64,000 nucleotides of DNA from the NCBI GenBank assembly GCA_016703645.1, contig JADJBR010000009.1, positions 363,935 to 427,934 on the forward strand. Reading direction: 5' to 3'. This document shows positions 17,198 through 26,296 of the stretch, one piece after another; within the stretch, counting starts at the first letter, position 1, and every line of letters starts with the position of its first letter. The position numbers and the translations under genes were made by a program. Source of the DNA: Zoogloea sp. (GTDB taxonomy: Bacteria; Pseudomonadota; Gammaproteobacteria; Burkholderiales; Rhodocyclaceae). Under the pieces are notes generated by a model. The model had not been told where the DNA came from and did not search any database. It worked only from the letters and a program-made list of their open reading frames with translations.

Positions 17198-20100
17198 TCA
17201 GGAACCGATCAGTTGGGCATCGTTAAGCACAACATTGTCACCGAAATCGACCACACCGATCAGTTGAGCGGTACTGAAGTCAGCCGTGGTGTTGGTCGCA
17301 GCAATCCCGTTGAAAGCGAGTTCGAACACTGCGTACTCACCATCGTTCAGATTGTTCTCAACCAGAACAACAGCCTTACCTGCACCACCAACCAGATTCA
17401 GCGCACCTGCGGTCGTGGTGTAACCCGTATTAGCGTTCAACGTACCAGCAACAATCCCCGCATAATCAGCAGAACCGCTATTGGTAGAGTTAATGGCAGC
17501 CAACAGCTTGGAAGCAGTCAGGCCCGCAAACGTATCCGTAGTCGTGAATGCACCGGTCAGCACAGTCACCGAATTCACATCAACCGCTGCGTCAGCATTC
17601 AAAGTCACATCCCACGTAACTTGGGAGGCTACAGAGCCAGATTCACTGTTCTTGCTCGTCAGGTAGGACGTGAAGTCCAGCTTGTCGATTTCAGTAGCGA
17701 CCAAGCTAGTGCTATCGGTGAAGTTAACCACCGTATCCTTACCCAGACCGTAACCCTTGAAGACCAGGGTTTCAGAGCTGAGCGCGCTGGTGCTCAGCAC
17801 AGCAACGTCATCGCCCAGACCAAGCTCAATGCTGTTGTCGGTTTCAGCGAAGCCGTCTGCACCGGTGATGTCGACGAGGGGGCCCAAGAAGACTTGCTCC
17901 TGACCCAGCTTGGGAGTACCGACACCTTCAACCGCGTTCAGAACTGCGACAGAGCCGGTCACAGGCGTAGTGATTGCGGAAACAACGTCTGCTTTGGTTG
18001 CAGCGGAGTTGTGCGAGAAAGCCTGGAAGGCAGTCAGCGCAGCATCCGAGACGTCAGCCTCAGCCGCCACGGAAGAGGCGATAGAGATCTTCAGATCAGT
18101 TGCAGCAACCTCACCATCAACCTTGGAGCTGATCAGCAGCGTGTTGGAAGGGCCGTCCTCAGCAATGAGCAGGTTCTTCAGAACAGCGTTGTCATTGATC
18201 GCAGCCTTGATGGCTTGATTGACGTAGAACTGATTGACCGCGAAGTTGCTACCCGTCGGAATATTGACAGTGACTTCAAAGCCATTGTCCAGCGCCACGG
18301 CAGGGCCATCGGTCACACCGCCGGCATCGTCAACGCTGGCACCGGAGAAGGTAACAGTCAGCTTGCCGTTGTACAGGAACACATTGCTGTTATGAGCAGC
18401 ATTGCCGAGCAGGTCATTGACATCGGCATTCACCGAGCTCACAACCCAAACAGCGGTGTCACCCGTGCCATCGGTAAAGACAACGTCGTTGCCCGCACCG
18501 GCATTGATGACGAAATCACCAGAGCCGAGGGTGACGATCTTGTCATTACCTTCGCCGCCGTTGATGGCCAGGTTAGCGTTTGCCTTCTGATCAAGGTACC
18601 AGTTGGGGGAGCCAAGCGGGTTTTGCACGCTAACGGTAATGGAGTCGTTACCAGCGCCACCATTGGCGGTGAAGCTGAAGTCTTCACGGCCGGACAGGGT
18701 GCCACGGCTCGCGGCGAACTCAGAATCGATATCAACGGTGATGCTGTCATCGTTGGCACCACCGCTGTAAACAAAGGCGATGTTGTCAGCAGACGGGTTG
18801 GAGGCGGTGTCCACCAGGTTCAGGTACTTGGCGACGGAATCGGAGGTGATGGCAGCCTGGAAGGACAGCTTGCCAGCGAACTCGGTACCGTCGATCAGGC
18901 GAACGTCGGTGAAACCGTTTTCGTCATTGCCACCGGGCAGGTTGGTGCCGTCGCCGGTCACTTCGTTACCAACAGTCAGGTTGCCCTTGTTCTCAACGGT
19001 CACCACGTTGCTGTAAGCATTGGTGATGTTGTGGCTGGAGGTCAGACCGTTGACGATCTTGACTTCGCGCAGGGTGTTGTTAGTGGAGGAGATGCTGGCC
19101 AGCTTGCTGTTGTCGCGAACTTCAATCTCGAAGCGCTCAACACCCTTGGAGTTGGAGGTGGTACCGACGGACAGGCCGCCGATGACCAGATCGCCACCGT
19201 TGGAGCCACGGCCCACGTCGTCGAGGATGACCTTGGAGGTCACCAGATCCACGGCAACCAGCGGATCGAAGGGCTCGATCTTGGTGTGCAGGCCGGAGCT
19301 GGGGGGCACGACGCCGTTCTTGGTCTGCCAGCCGGTGTTGGCATCAATGGTGACCTTGCCGCCGTTGGAATCGGTCAGCAGCACGGTGGTGCCGGTGACC
19401 AGCTTGCCAGTGTCGGTGTCGTAACGGTTGAACTCTGCACCCAGGGAGACGGTCACGCCGGCCAGGGAGGTGTCGCCAGCAGAAACCAGCTCGGCGATGC
19501 GAGCGGTAATCGCATCACGCAGAGCAGCGTAGGTTTGGGCTGCATCAATGGCGTCGCTGGCGATGACCTTGGCGGTACCGTTCAGGTAGAAGCCGAAGCC
19601 CCAGTAGGGGTTGTCCTTCAGGGGGGAGGTGCCCGCTGCAGCGCTACGGGTGTCGAGGAGTTCCAGGGCCAGGGTGCTGGTGGAGGTACGGCCAGCGCGC
19701 AGGGAAGTACTGGTCGAAGTAAACACCGTAGTCCACATCACCCGGATCGGTTTCGACCATGGCGATGGTGATGTCCTTGGTGATTTCGTTGTCGGCGATG
19801 CGGACATCTTCGACGATCAGGTCAGCGCGGGAGTTGTTGTTTTCCCACTTGGTCACGCCTTGCATCTCGTGAGCGTCAACGGTGACGGCACCGAAGTCAC
19901 CGATGTTGTTGTCGCCAGCGGCAGTGGAATCGGAGGACTGGGCGCTGATAACGACGTTTTCGATACCGGTGGTAACGGCACGGACGGCATACATTTGGAG
20001 TGCGAGGATAGCATCCAGGGTGTCGTTGCCGGCGCCGCCATGAAACACGTCGCCGCTGCTCAGCGCGTCGGGGGTGATACCCTTGAACACGTCGTTGGCA

Positions 20101-20582
20101 GCAGATCCGATCAGGGTTTCGTCGAGATACGGCTTCAGGACGAAGGTGTTGACGTCGTAGGAAGACGGGAAGTTGGACGGCGCTACGTTGGCTTCCACGA
20201 CCGAGTAGTTGTAGGAGTAGTCAACCTTGCTGACGTAGGCAGCCTTGGCAGCCAGCACGCCAGCGTCGGAGCCGTTGTAGCTGTAGAGGCCCTTGGCCAG
20301 CTCGATCACGGCACCAACACGGTTGCCAGCATTGGCGGCGATGAAGGCTTCGGCATCGTCAGCGCTGAACACGCCGTTCAGGCCGAGGTTGTTCAGCATC
20401 ATGGTGCCCAGGTCACGGTCGCTGGTACCAGCAAACAGCTGGTTCAGGGCGTCGGTGTAACCGGCGGTGCCGAAATCCTTGATGTAGGAAACGTGGTAGT
20501 CGAAGTTTGCACGGCCCGGGGCCGCATCAGCCAGGACGGCGAAAGCGTGGGTAATCAGAGCGTAGTTCGGCAGCAGCAACAT
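17198..20582 (-). CDS. RTX-type surface-layer-like protein (one frameshift as read)
   Basis: About 1,127 residues once an extra T near 19708 is removed (DQY joins SLRAGRTSTSTLAL). There is no Sec signal. The N-terminus (LLLPNYALITHAFAVLADA, to about residue 110) is helical. Calcium-binding RTX nonapeptides follow, HGGAGNDTLD at 181-190 and later GGAGNDSITV, GGEGNDKIV and AGAGNDVVF, among long Thr/Ser/Gly/Asn/Asp-rich, Cys-free beta sequence. Lack of Cys, acidity, and RTX repeats with an uncleaved C-terminus (ending DAQLIGS) fit type I secretion. No secretion genes lie in the window. An AAAGGA ribosome site precedes ATG 20582. With SapC downstream, an S-layer subunit is the best reading; an RTX adhesin is the alternative. 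Confidence 0.75.
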
Positions 20583-20668
20583 GTGTGTTGTCCTTTCGAG
20601 TAGAAAAAGCACCAACGCAAGCGGGGATTCCTCTGCGCGGCGAAGCCTTATTAGCAAGCTTGGGCCGG

Positions 20669-20697
20669 ACTGTACCGGTCGTCACTTTTATTGACAA
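20669..20697 (-). promoter_or_regulatory. Candidate sigma70 promoter of the S-layer gene
   Basis: On the minus strand TTGTCA (20697-20692), a 17-bp spacer and TACAGT (20674-20669), about 87 bp before the ATG. The -35 overlaps the edge of a CRP-like box, the layout of a class II activated promoter. Confidence 0.55.
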
Positions 20698-20712
20698 GTG
20701 ATCACGATCACA
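20697..20712 (-). promoter_or_regulatory. CRP-like operator before the S-layer gene
   Basis: Minus-strand TGTGATCGTGATCACT matches TGTGA-N6-TCACA at 9 of 10 positions. Its centre is 30.5 bp upstream of the -10 element, about -42.5 from the predicted start of transcription. The Crp-family protein at 25601-26296 carries the matching recognition helix. Confidence 0.6.
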
Positions 20713-20739
20713 AAGACCGAATTTACTTGGTTGTTGTGG

Positions 20740-22053
20740 CTACCAGGCAACCCGGAGCCCGGCGTAGACGATCCGGGTATCCACGGCATACAGGGGAAGG
20801 TTGGATTGCTGGCGGAGCCACTCTGCGCCAACGAAGGGTTCCACACGCCCTCCAAGGTACGTGTATTCAATGCGATAGGCTGTTTTGTTGACTCGCCGCT
20901 TCAGATTACTTTCGAGCAATGGGCTGAATCCGCGCGCATCCTGCTGGTGCTCCGCATCGACTTCCAGATTCAACCTCTGCCGGCCGCGTAGCATCTGCCG
21001 CACCGCCAGAACGCCGATACGTGACTGCTGCCCGCCCGGGCGAATGTCATATTCCGGAACATCCTGCCCAGCCCGGAGGCGAAACAGCCAGCCGTCTCCG
21101 CAGAGGGCCTGAACCAAGCCTCCCGCGTAGTGGCCGTTGAAGGCCAAGGCATCAGGATAACGACGGTACTGAAACTCGGCGCCCAGGCGAATGCGGCACG
21201 GGGTGTCTGGCGGCTCCCGATCCACCCCCAGACTTCCGCCCGTCAATTGGTAGACGTGGCGCCCCTGCACCCCCAAGGCCTGGAGGGTGAGTGCGCCATA
21301 GGGGGCCCAGGGGCCGCTACCATTGCGTTCAAGTACCAGCCCAAACTGGCTGAAGTCGGTGTCGCTCTGGGCTGGGGTGTGACGCAGGCTGAGCGCTGCG
21401 GCCAGCGTCCAGCCTTGTGCCGACCCTGTGGGCAAGCGGGCGTCGAAGCGCCAGTCGAGCCGTCCGAAAATACCGCTCCGCGGTCGGGAGGTGGGATCGA
21501 GGATCACCGGCAGGCTGCCGTCGGGCAAGGGGAGCTCCAACTGGGTGGTGCGTGTGCTGCCCAGCAGGTTGTTGTCGTAGCCGGTGAGCAGGGAAACAGT
21601 CTGGCGATGGGTATAGCCCGGCGGCAGCGCAAACGCCCAGGCTCGACGCCGTGCCACGATGACTTCTTTCTGGGCGAAGGTGAGCCGGCGGTCCACCTCG
21701 ACCTGCCCCAGCAGCGCATCGGCAGCGGCACGCTCGCCATTACCCTCCAAGGCAATGGCGTACTCGATCTGGGCGGCCAAATGGTCGGGCGCCAGCATCA
21801 GCACCCGCTCCAGGCGGTCGGCCGCCAGATCGTACTGCTGAAGGGTGTTGAGCCCCTGCCCCAGCCAGAACATGAAAGGTACATCCCGGTTGCATGCGGC
21901 TTCCATAAGCATGCCCTGGGCCACCTGCTGGGGCAGGCCGAGCTCCAGGTTCACACGCGTCAAACACCCCTCTTCCGGCCTGCCAGGCTGCCCCTGAGCC
22001 CAACCACACCCCTGACCTGCCGCAAACAGCAGGACACACAGGCAAGCGCGCAA
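20740..22053 (-). CDS. TPR/beta-barrel outer membrane protein
   Basis: 437 residues from a TTG start. A short N-terminal hydrophobic signal ends at about WAQG. A TPR-like helical region follows at about 45-125 (YDLAADRLERVLMLAPDHLAAQIEYAIAL). The C-terminal ~290 residues alternate like a beta-barrel (SLLTGYDNNLLGS, LDWRFDARLPTG) and end in the aromatic VYAGLRVAW typical of outer membrane proteins. The layout recalls Slam-type proteins but membership is not established. It is 42 bp behind the cyclase gene and last in the fecR-cyclase operon, so it may be the outer-membrane component of that system. Confidence 0.72.
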   Translation of the reverse strand: MRACLCVLLFAAGQGCGWAQGQPGRPEEGCLTRVNLELGLPQQVAQGMLMEAACNRDVPFMFWLGQGLNTLQQYDLAADRLERVLMLAPDHLAAQIEYAIALEGNGERAAADALLGQVEVDRRLTFAQKEVIVARRRAWAFALPPGYTHRQTVSLLTGYDNNLLGSTRTTQLELPLPDGSLPVILDPTSRPRSGIFGRLDWRFDARLPTGSAQGWTLAAALSLRHTPAQSDTDFSQFGLVLERNGSGPWAPYGALTLQALGVQGRHVYQLTGGSLGVDREPPDTPCRIRLGAEFQYRRYPDALAFNGHYAGGLVQALCGDGWLFRLRAGQDVPEYDIRPGGQQSRIGVLAVRQMLRGRQRLNLEVDAEHQQDARGFSPLLESNLKRRVNKTAYRIEYTYLGGRVEPFVGAEWLRQQSNLPLYAVDTRIVYAGLRVAW

Positions 22054-22095
22054 GGCACTGGGGGACGCGACGACGGCGTGAGCGCCGCTGCTGTT

Positions 22096-23991
22096 TCAGA
22101 CACAGTTCTTGAGGGGGTAGGCGTAGATATGACAGGGCGCCACGATGCCCTCGAGGAGGAATACACCCTGAGACTGCAGTTGGTGGGGGCCGAGGTAAGC
22201 CGCGAGATTTTCGCCGATGAGGATGGGGTGGGCAAGTTCCGCTGTCATCTTTTCAAGCCGGACCGCCACTGTTACCGGTCGCCCCATGGCCAGATGGGTA
22301 CGACGCCGAGCTGAGCCAAAGGAGCCCACGGTGGCCGGGCCGCTCTCAAGGCCGATACCCAGAGCCAGGGATTGAAGGTTGTCCGGATCGGGATCGGGCA
22401 GAATGTCTCGCGAGGCGCGAAGTAGCTCCCGGGCAGCAAGGAGCGCTTTTTCAGCCGGATCGGAGGATGTTTGGGACTGATTCCAGATGGCCAGGATGCC
22501 ATCCCCCTGGATGGATTCGATGGTGCCGCCCTGACGCTCAACGATGTCGGTGGCCACCGAAATGTAAGCGTGAATCACTGCCGCGGTCTCTTCCGGGGGA
22601 CGGATTTCGCAGTAGGCCGAAAAATTGCGGATGTCGGCATAGATGGCGATCACGTCGCTGTGTGTGGCGTCAATGGCATCGGAGGGGTCACGCACCGCCA
22701 GTGCTGCCGCCACGGGGGCGGGCAAGTAGCTCGACAGGTGGGCGTAGATGCGATCGCGCTCCCAGAGGCTGCGTGCATGGTCTGCCAAGGACAGGGCCGT
22801 GGCGAGCATCAAGATGTATAGACTGCCCGGCAGCCACTCCACCCAAAGCGCAAAACGGGTAAGCAGGATGGCCTTGAGAACGTAAGCACCTGCCGCCACC
22901 ACCACACTGGCCACGATAAGGCTGGATACCGGCCTGTACAGGCGCACCACCGCTAACACGCCCCCCCCCAGCAGGATCACCGCCAGCGGGAAAAGCCATT
23001 GATGGCGGGGAACGCCCGGAATCCGGTCATCCAGCACACCAACGAGCAGTTGGGCGTGCACAAGTAGTCCCGCATCAATACCGCTGAAAGGGGTCGCCAC
23101 ACGGTCGTTGATCCCCATGGCAGTACTGCCAATGACCACCCAGGCATTCTGAAACAGACTAGCGGGTACATCACCGCTCAGGACGCGATGGGCAGGAATA
23201 GCGGCCAGTGCATCAGGATGAACAGACCAGGGAATTCGCACGTTACCCGCTGAATCGAGGGGCAGAGGACGCGAAGACAGGCCCACGCCCTGAATCTGCC
23301 ACGGCGCCCCAAACAAGCCCTTGCCTTCGGACAGGGACAAGGGAGCCGACGACGCCCCCTCCCGGCGCAAGGCCTCGAGAAAGAGGGCCGCATGGGCGCG
23401 ATTATTGTGACAAATAACGGCGGGCTGCTTGCGAACGCTTCCGTCACTGGCCACGATCGGGGTGATGTGCCCGGCAGGCAAGCCGGCAAAGGCTGGCGCA
23501 TTGGCGATGTAATTATCGGCGACGGGGAAGAGACCTGGACAGGCGGGCCAATCAAGGTGAGAGGAAACCTGCCCCTGCTGCGCCGGACTATTCCCCTGAA
23601 TGGCAAACACCTGACTGAGAACGCCATTGTTGCGCTGCAAGCTGGCAACGAGCCGTTCGTCCTGATCAGAGGGGGACGGGAGCACAACGTCGAAAACTTG
23701 CAGCGACGTACCCCGTATCGCCAGAGCGTCGGACAACTGAGCCAGCCTATCCCTGGTCCAGGGCCACGCGCCAAGCTTTTGCATGGAGCTTTCGTCGATA
23801 TCGACAACCACGACACGGCGTTCGGGATCGGTGCTCGCAGCCAAGCGCCACACCCAATCACCGGCCCGCTCTTCGAGAACGTCAATCGGCCCCGCCAGCC
23901 CTATGAGCAGGAACAACCAGACTACCAATGAGGCCAGGACGGCAGTGATGGCACTCGCCTTGGCGGAGCGAAGCAAAGAACTGATCTGCAA
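22096..23991 (-). CDS. CHASE2-domain class III nucleotide cyclase
   Basis: 631 residues. One N-terminal membrane segment (15-33), a periplasmic CHASE2 sensor (about 40-330; VVVDIDESSMQKLGAWPW, FDVVLPSPSD), about three membrane helices (332-400) and a cytoplasmic cyclase domain (about 440-600). Metal-binding Asp453 (YADIRNF) and Asp497 (QGDG) are present. However, Ser493 replaces the purine-contacting Lys, Arg571 replaces the Asp of the GDxVN motif and Thr574 replaces the transition-state Asn; Arg578 is kept. Nucleotide preference, or activity itself, is therefore uncertain. It lies between fecR (102 bp upstream) and the TPR/barrel gene (42 bp downstream). Confidence 0.9.
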   Translation of the reverse strand: MQISSLLRSAKASAITAVLASLVVWLFLLIGLAGPIDVLEERAGDWVWRLAASTDPERRVVVVDIDESSMQKLGAWPWTRDRLAQLSDALAIRGTSLQVFDVVLPSPSDQDERLVASLQRNNGVLSQVFAIQGNSPAQQGQVSSHLDWPACPGLFPVADNYIANAPAFAGLPAGHITPIVASDGSVRKQPAVICHNNRAHAALFLEALRREGASSAPLSLSEGKGLFGAPWQIQGVGLSSRPLPLDSAGNVRIPWSVHPDALAAIPAHRVLSGDVPASLFQNAWVVIGSTAMGINDRVATPFSGIDAGLLVHAQLLVGVLDDRIPGVPRHQWLFPLAVILLGGGVLAVVRLYRPVSSLIVASVVVAAGAYVLKAILLTRFALWVEWLPGSLYILMLATALSLADHARSLWERDRIYAHLSSYLPAPVAAALAVRDPSDAIDATHSDVIAIYADIRNFSAYCEIRPPEETAAVIHAYISVATDIVERQGGTIESIQGDGILAIWNQSQTSSDPAEKALLAARELLRASRDILPDPDPDNLQSLALGIGLESGPATVGSFGSARRRTHLAMGRPVTVAVRLEKMTAELAHPILIGENLAAYLGPHQLQSQGVFLLEGIVAPCHIYAYPLKNCV

Positions 23992-24093
23992 TTGGAAACC
24001 TAATAATCACGCTGCTCCGACACACCGACTGCAGCCGGGGAACATGCCACAACGGTCAATGGGACACCGGAAAGATAAACGGGAACGCTGCGC

Positions 24094-25491
24094 TCAGCGC
24101 TTCCAGAGCGTGATGCCACTTACGCTGCCATGGGCGACAGCTTTTTCGAACTGATAGCCTGCTTGCTTGCCGTCGTAACTGAAGGCACCTGCCATGGACT
24201 GGCCCGCCCCCATTTCCTGGAAGAGTCCGACGGAGGAGATCTTGCCGGCAGACTGGAACTGTGTCTGGCCAAAGGCACCACTCAGGTCCAAGGAAGTTGC
24301 ATAACTTGATTTGGCAAAATCCACATCAAGCCGGCCATTGCTGACAGCCACGGGCTGATACGCAATACCTGGCCTGCTGTAGCTCGCTGACGCGTTAGAT
24401 AGCGCGAAGCTGGCCGAGGCAACTTCCGGGCTGAAGGTGGCACGGGTGGTCTGATCGCGGTACAGGGTGATAAAGAAATTACTCACCACCGCCTTACGAC
24501 CAACCGCCTCCGCGGCGTCGAGGCGCTCTGCGATGGAGTTGGGCGGGATGTTCCAGTTAGCTCCATTGCGCACCCAAACAAGGCGGGCGTCATCTGGCAC
24601 GGATGGCACCGGAACAGGCGCGGGTGACCTGCTTCCTGGCAGGTCTGATTCCAGCACTTTCTCTTCGACCAGATTGCCCGCGAGACTCTGGTTGATAACG
24701 GGCTTTTGAACGCTTTCGGCGATTACGAGCTTGTCTGCGGAGGGAGTCGGCGCCGTGTTGCCGGCCGGCGCCTGAGGCGCTGTACGCTCGGATGAACGGG
24801 CCGCGACAGCATCGCCCGCCAGGCGGGCCTCGAGATCCAGCATGGGCACCAGCCGGGGCACCTGCCCCCCATTCTGAACAAATTCGAGCATCTTGCCGTG
24901 CATATCAGCCGTGAGCATGGTGCTGCGATCGAGATTGCAGGGCCCGACGGTCCCGACACAGGAGCCCTCAAGCGGTGACATGACAATTGCGCCAGAGACC
25001 ACTGCCGCCTGCGTAGTAACAAGATCGGCCCTGACGATGAAATCCGTACCCTTGATGCCGATCGCAGCCACAGGGGTGTTCAGACGAAACCGGTCTCTGG
25101 CGGCCTCTCCCCAATCGCCGGTTACAGACCGGACTACGCCCTGCTCCAACTGAAACTTGATTGCGCCCCGGGAGTTTGCCAGATGGTTGCTGTACTCTTC
25201 GATGCGCAGCCGGCTGAGTGGCCTTACGCTCACCATGCCACCATCGATGAAACGAATGTGAACATGCGCCCCCGCCCCGGTTTCAACACGGTCGCCAGCG
25301 CGGATTGTGCTTCCTCTGCGGACAGACTCCCCCTCGCCCGAACGGCGTTTGACATCGGCGACGCCGATGATGGTCGTAACCTCGCCGACGACATCGGAAG
25401 CAGCTTCCGCCTGAGCGTTAAGGGGCTGGGCGAAGGCGGCCACAACGGCTGCCACCACAAACAAGCCTTGATGTGCGGATAGCGTTTTCAT
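24094..25491 (-). CDS. FecR-domain periplasmic protein
   Basis: 465 residues. Signal peptide to about LNAQAEA, then a FecR domain (about 35-180): VGEVTTIIGVADVKRRSGEGESVRRGSTIRAGD, IRFIDGGMVSVRPLSRLRIEEY and TPVAAIGIKGTDFIV. A proline-rich linker follows, then a C-terminal ~200-residue domain resembling beta-rich transferrin-binding/lipocalin-like folds. It is first in an operon with the CHASE2 cyclase. FecR-CHASE2 pairings are common in proteobacteria; the periplasmic FecR domain probably relays an envelope signal to the cyclase, which is inference. Confidence 0.85.
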   Translation of the reverse strand: MKTLSAHQGLFVVAAVVAAFAQPLNAQAEAASDVVGEVTTIIGVADVKRRSGEGESVRRGSTIRAGDRVETGAGAHVHIRFIDGGMVSVRPLSRLRIEEYSNHLANSRGAIKFQLEQGVVRSVTGDWGEAARDRFRLNTPVAAIGIKGTDFIVRADLVTTQAAVVSGAIVMSPLEGSCVGTVGPCNLDRSTMLTADMHGKMLEFVQNGGQVPRLVPMLDLEARLAGDAVAARSSERTAPQAPAGNTAPTPSADKLVIAESVQKPVINQSLAGNLVEEKVLESDLPGSRSPAPVPVPSVPDDARLVWVRNGANWNIPPNSIAERLDAAEAVGRKAVVSNFFITLYRDQTTRATFSPEVASASFALSNASASYSRPGIAYQPVAVSNGRLDVDFAKSSYATSLDLSGAFGQTQFQSAGKISSVGLFQEMGAGQSMAGAFSYDGKQAGYQFEKAVAHGSVSGITLWKR

Positions 25492-25524
25492 GAAACACCC
25501 GTGACAGGTAAGCTTAGTTGGTCA

Positions 25525-25530
25525 ATGATA
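25525..25530 (-). promoter_or_regulatory. Candidate -10 element of the fecR operon
   Basis: Minus-strand TATCAT, 5 of 6 to consensus, 29.5 bp from the centre of the CRP-like box. This gives a predicted start at about 25518 and a 27-nt leader before the fecR ATG. Confidence 0.5.
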
Positions 25531-25551
25531 TCGCCGCTTTCTTCGGGAGTC

Positions 25552-25567
25552 TGTGCTTGCAATCACA
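25552..25567. promoter_or_regulatory. CRP-like operator between fecR and crp
   Basis: TGTGCTTGCAATCACA matches TGTGA-N6-TCACA at 9 of 10 positions. The same palindrome is centred 29.5 bp from TATCAT facing fecR and 29.5 bp from TACACT (25589-25594) facing crp, which is -41.5 in both directions. Confidence 0.65.
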
Positions 25568-25588
25568 TTCTGCCCCGTCACTCCAGCT

Positions 25589-25594
25589 TACACT
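25589..25594 (+). promoter_or_regulatory. Candidate -10 element of crp (leaderless start)
   Basis: TACACT, with predicted +1 exactly at the A of the ATG at 25601. No Shine-Dalgarno precedes that ATG, consistent with a leaderless mRNA. Confidence 0.45.
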
Positions 25595-25600
25595 CGATTA

Positions 25601-26296
25601 ATGGCGATTCCAGTCCATTTGCTGGCGCGGTTCTCATTGCTGGAGAGCCTGCCGCAGGAAACCCTTTTACACCTGGCCAGCAAGATGAGCGACAAGTCTT
25701 TTGCTCGACGCGAGGTCGTGATTTCGAAGGAACAGCGTGTCTATGCGCTCGGGTTCTTGCTGGAGGGCCGTCTGCAGGGGGTGGATTTCACCGTTGACGG
25801 GCGCGGTGTCGGTCTGTATTTCGTGGATCCGGGCGATTTTTTTGGGGAGCTCTCGGTCGTGGATGGTCAAAAGCCCGCCGAACATGTGATCGCGGCAGCC
25901 AAATCCACCGCGGTTTTCCTTGAGGCTGAAGCCGCTCAACGCCTTTTCTTCGACAACTCGTTGATTGCTCAGAGGGTTATGAGCCGGCTCACGGCTCGTG
26001 TTCGGGAAGTCATGGCACAACGCACCTTGCTTGGCCTGCCCAACCCCTTCCAACGACTTTGTGTCCAATTGCTCCAACTCGCCCGACCATGGGGAAAGGG
26101 CATGGCCATCGAGCCTGTACCTACGCATCAGGAGATCGCCATCATGATCAACGCGAGCCGTGAAACCGTTACACGGGCTTTTCAGACACTCAGCCTGCAC
26201 GAAGTCATTCAGCGGGACGGAAACACCCTCCACCTGCTGAAACCGAGTTTTCTTTCCGACGTCGGAGAGGGTCGGCTTGACCCTCCAAAAGCCTGA
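25601..26296 (+). CDS. Crp/Fnr-family transcription regulator
   Basis: 231 residues. A cyclic-nucleotide-binding-like domain (about 10-115) with GEL at 82-84, a dimerisation helix (120-140) and a winged helix with recognition sequence SRETVTR at 186-192. The latter matches the RE..R DNA contacts of E. coli CRP. The Arg-Ser pair that binds the cAMP phosphate in CRP is replaced (PAEH at 92-95), and no FNR-type cysteine cluster is present, so the ligand is uncertain. Divergent from fecR with a shared CRP-like box, suggesting autoregulation. ATG 25601 is chosen over the ATG at 25553 because family sequence begins there. Confidence 0.88.
   Translation: MAIPVHLLARFSLLESLPQETLLHLASKMSDKSFARREVVISKEQRVYALGFLLEGRLQGVDFTVDGRGVGLYFVDPGDFFGELSVVDGQKPAEHVIAAAKSTAVFLEAEAAQRLFFDNSLIAQRVMSRLTARVREVMAQRTLLGLPNPFQRLCVQLLQLARPWGKGMAIEPVPTHQEIAIMINASRETVTRAFQTLSLHEVIQRDGNTLHLLKPSFLSDVGEGRLDPPKA

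Noticed and set aside
17111-19771. 886-residue open frame on the plus strand opposite the S-layer gene
   Set aside because: It is the reverse of an RTX coding sequence, with low-complexity Gly/Val/Asp runs, no start site and no family features. The opposite strand has clear RTX motifs, a ribosome site and a terminator.
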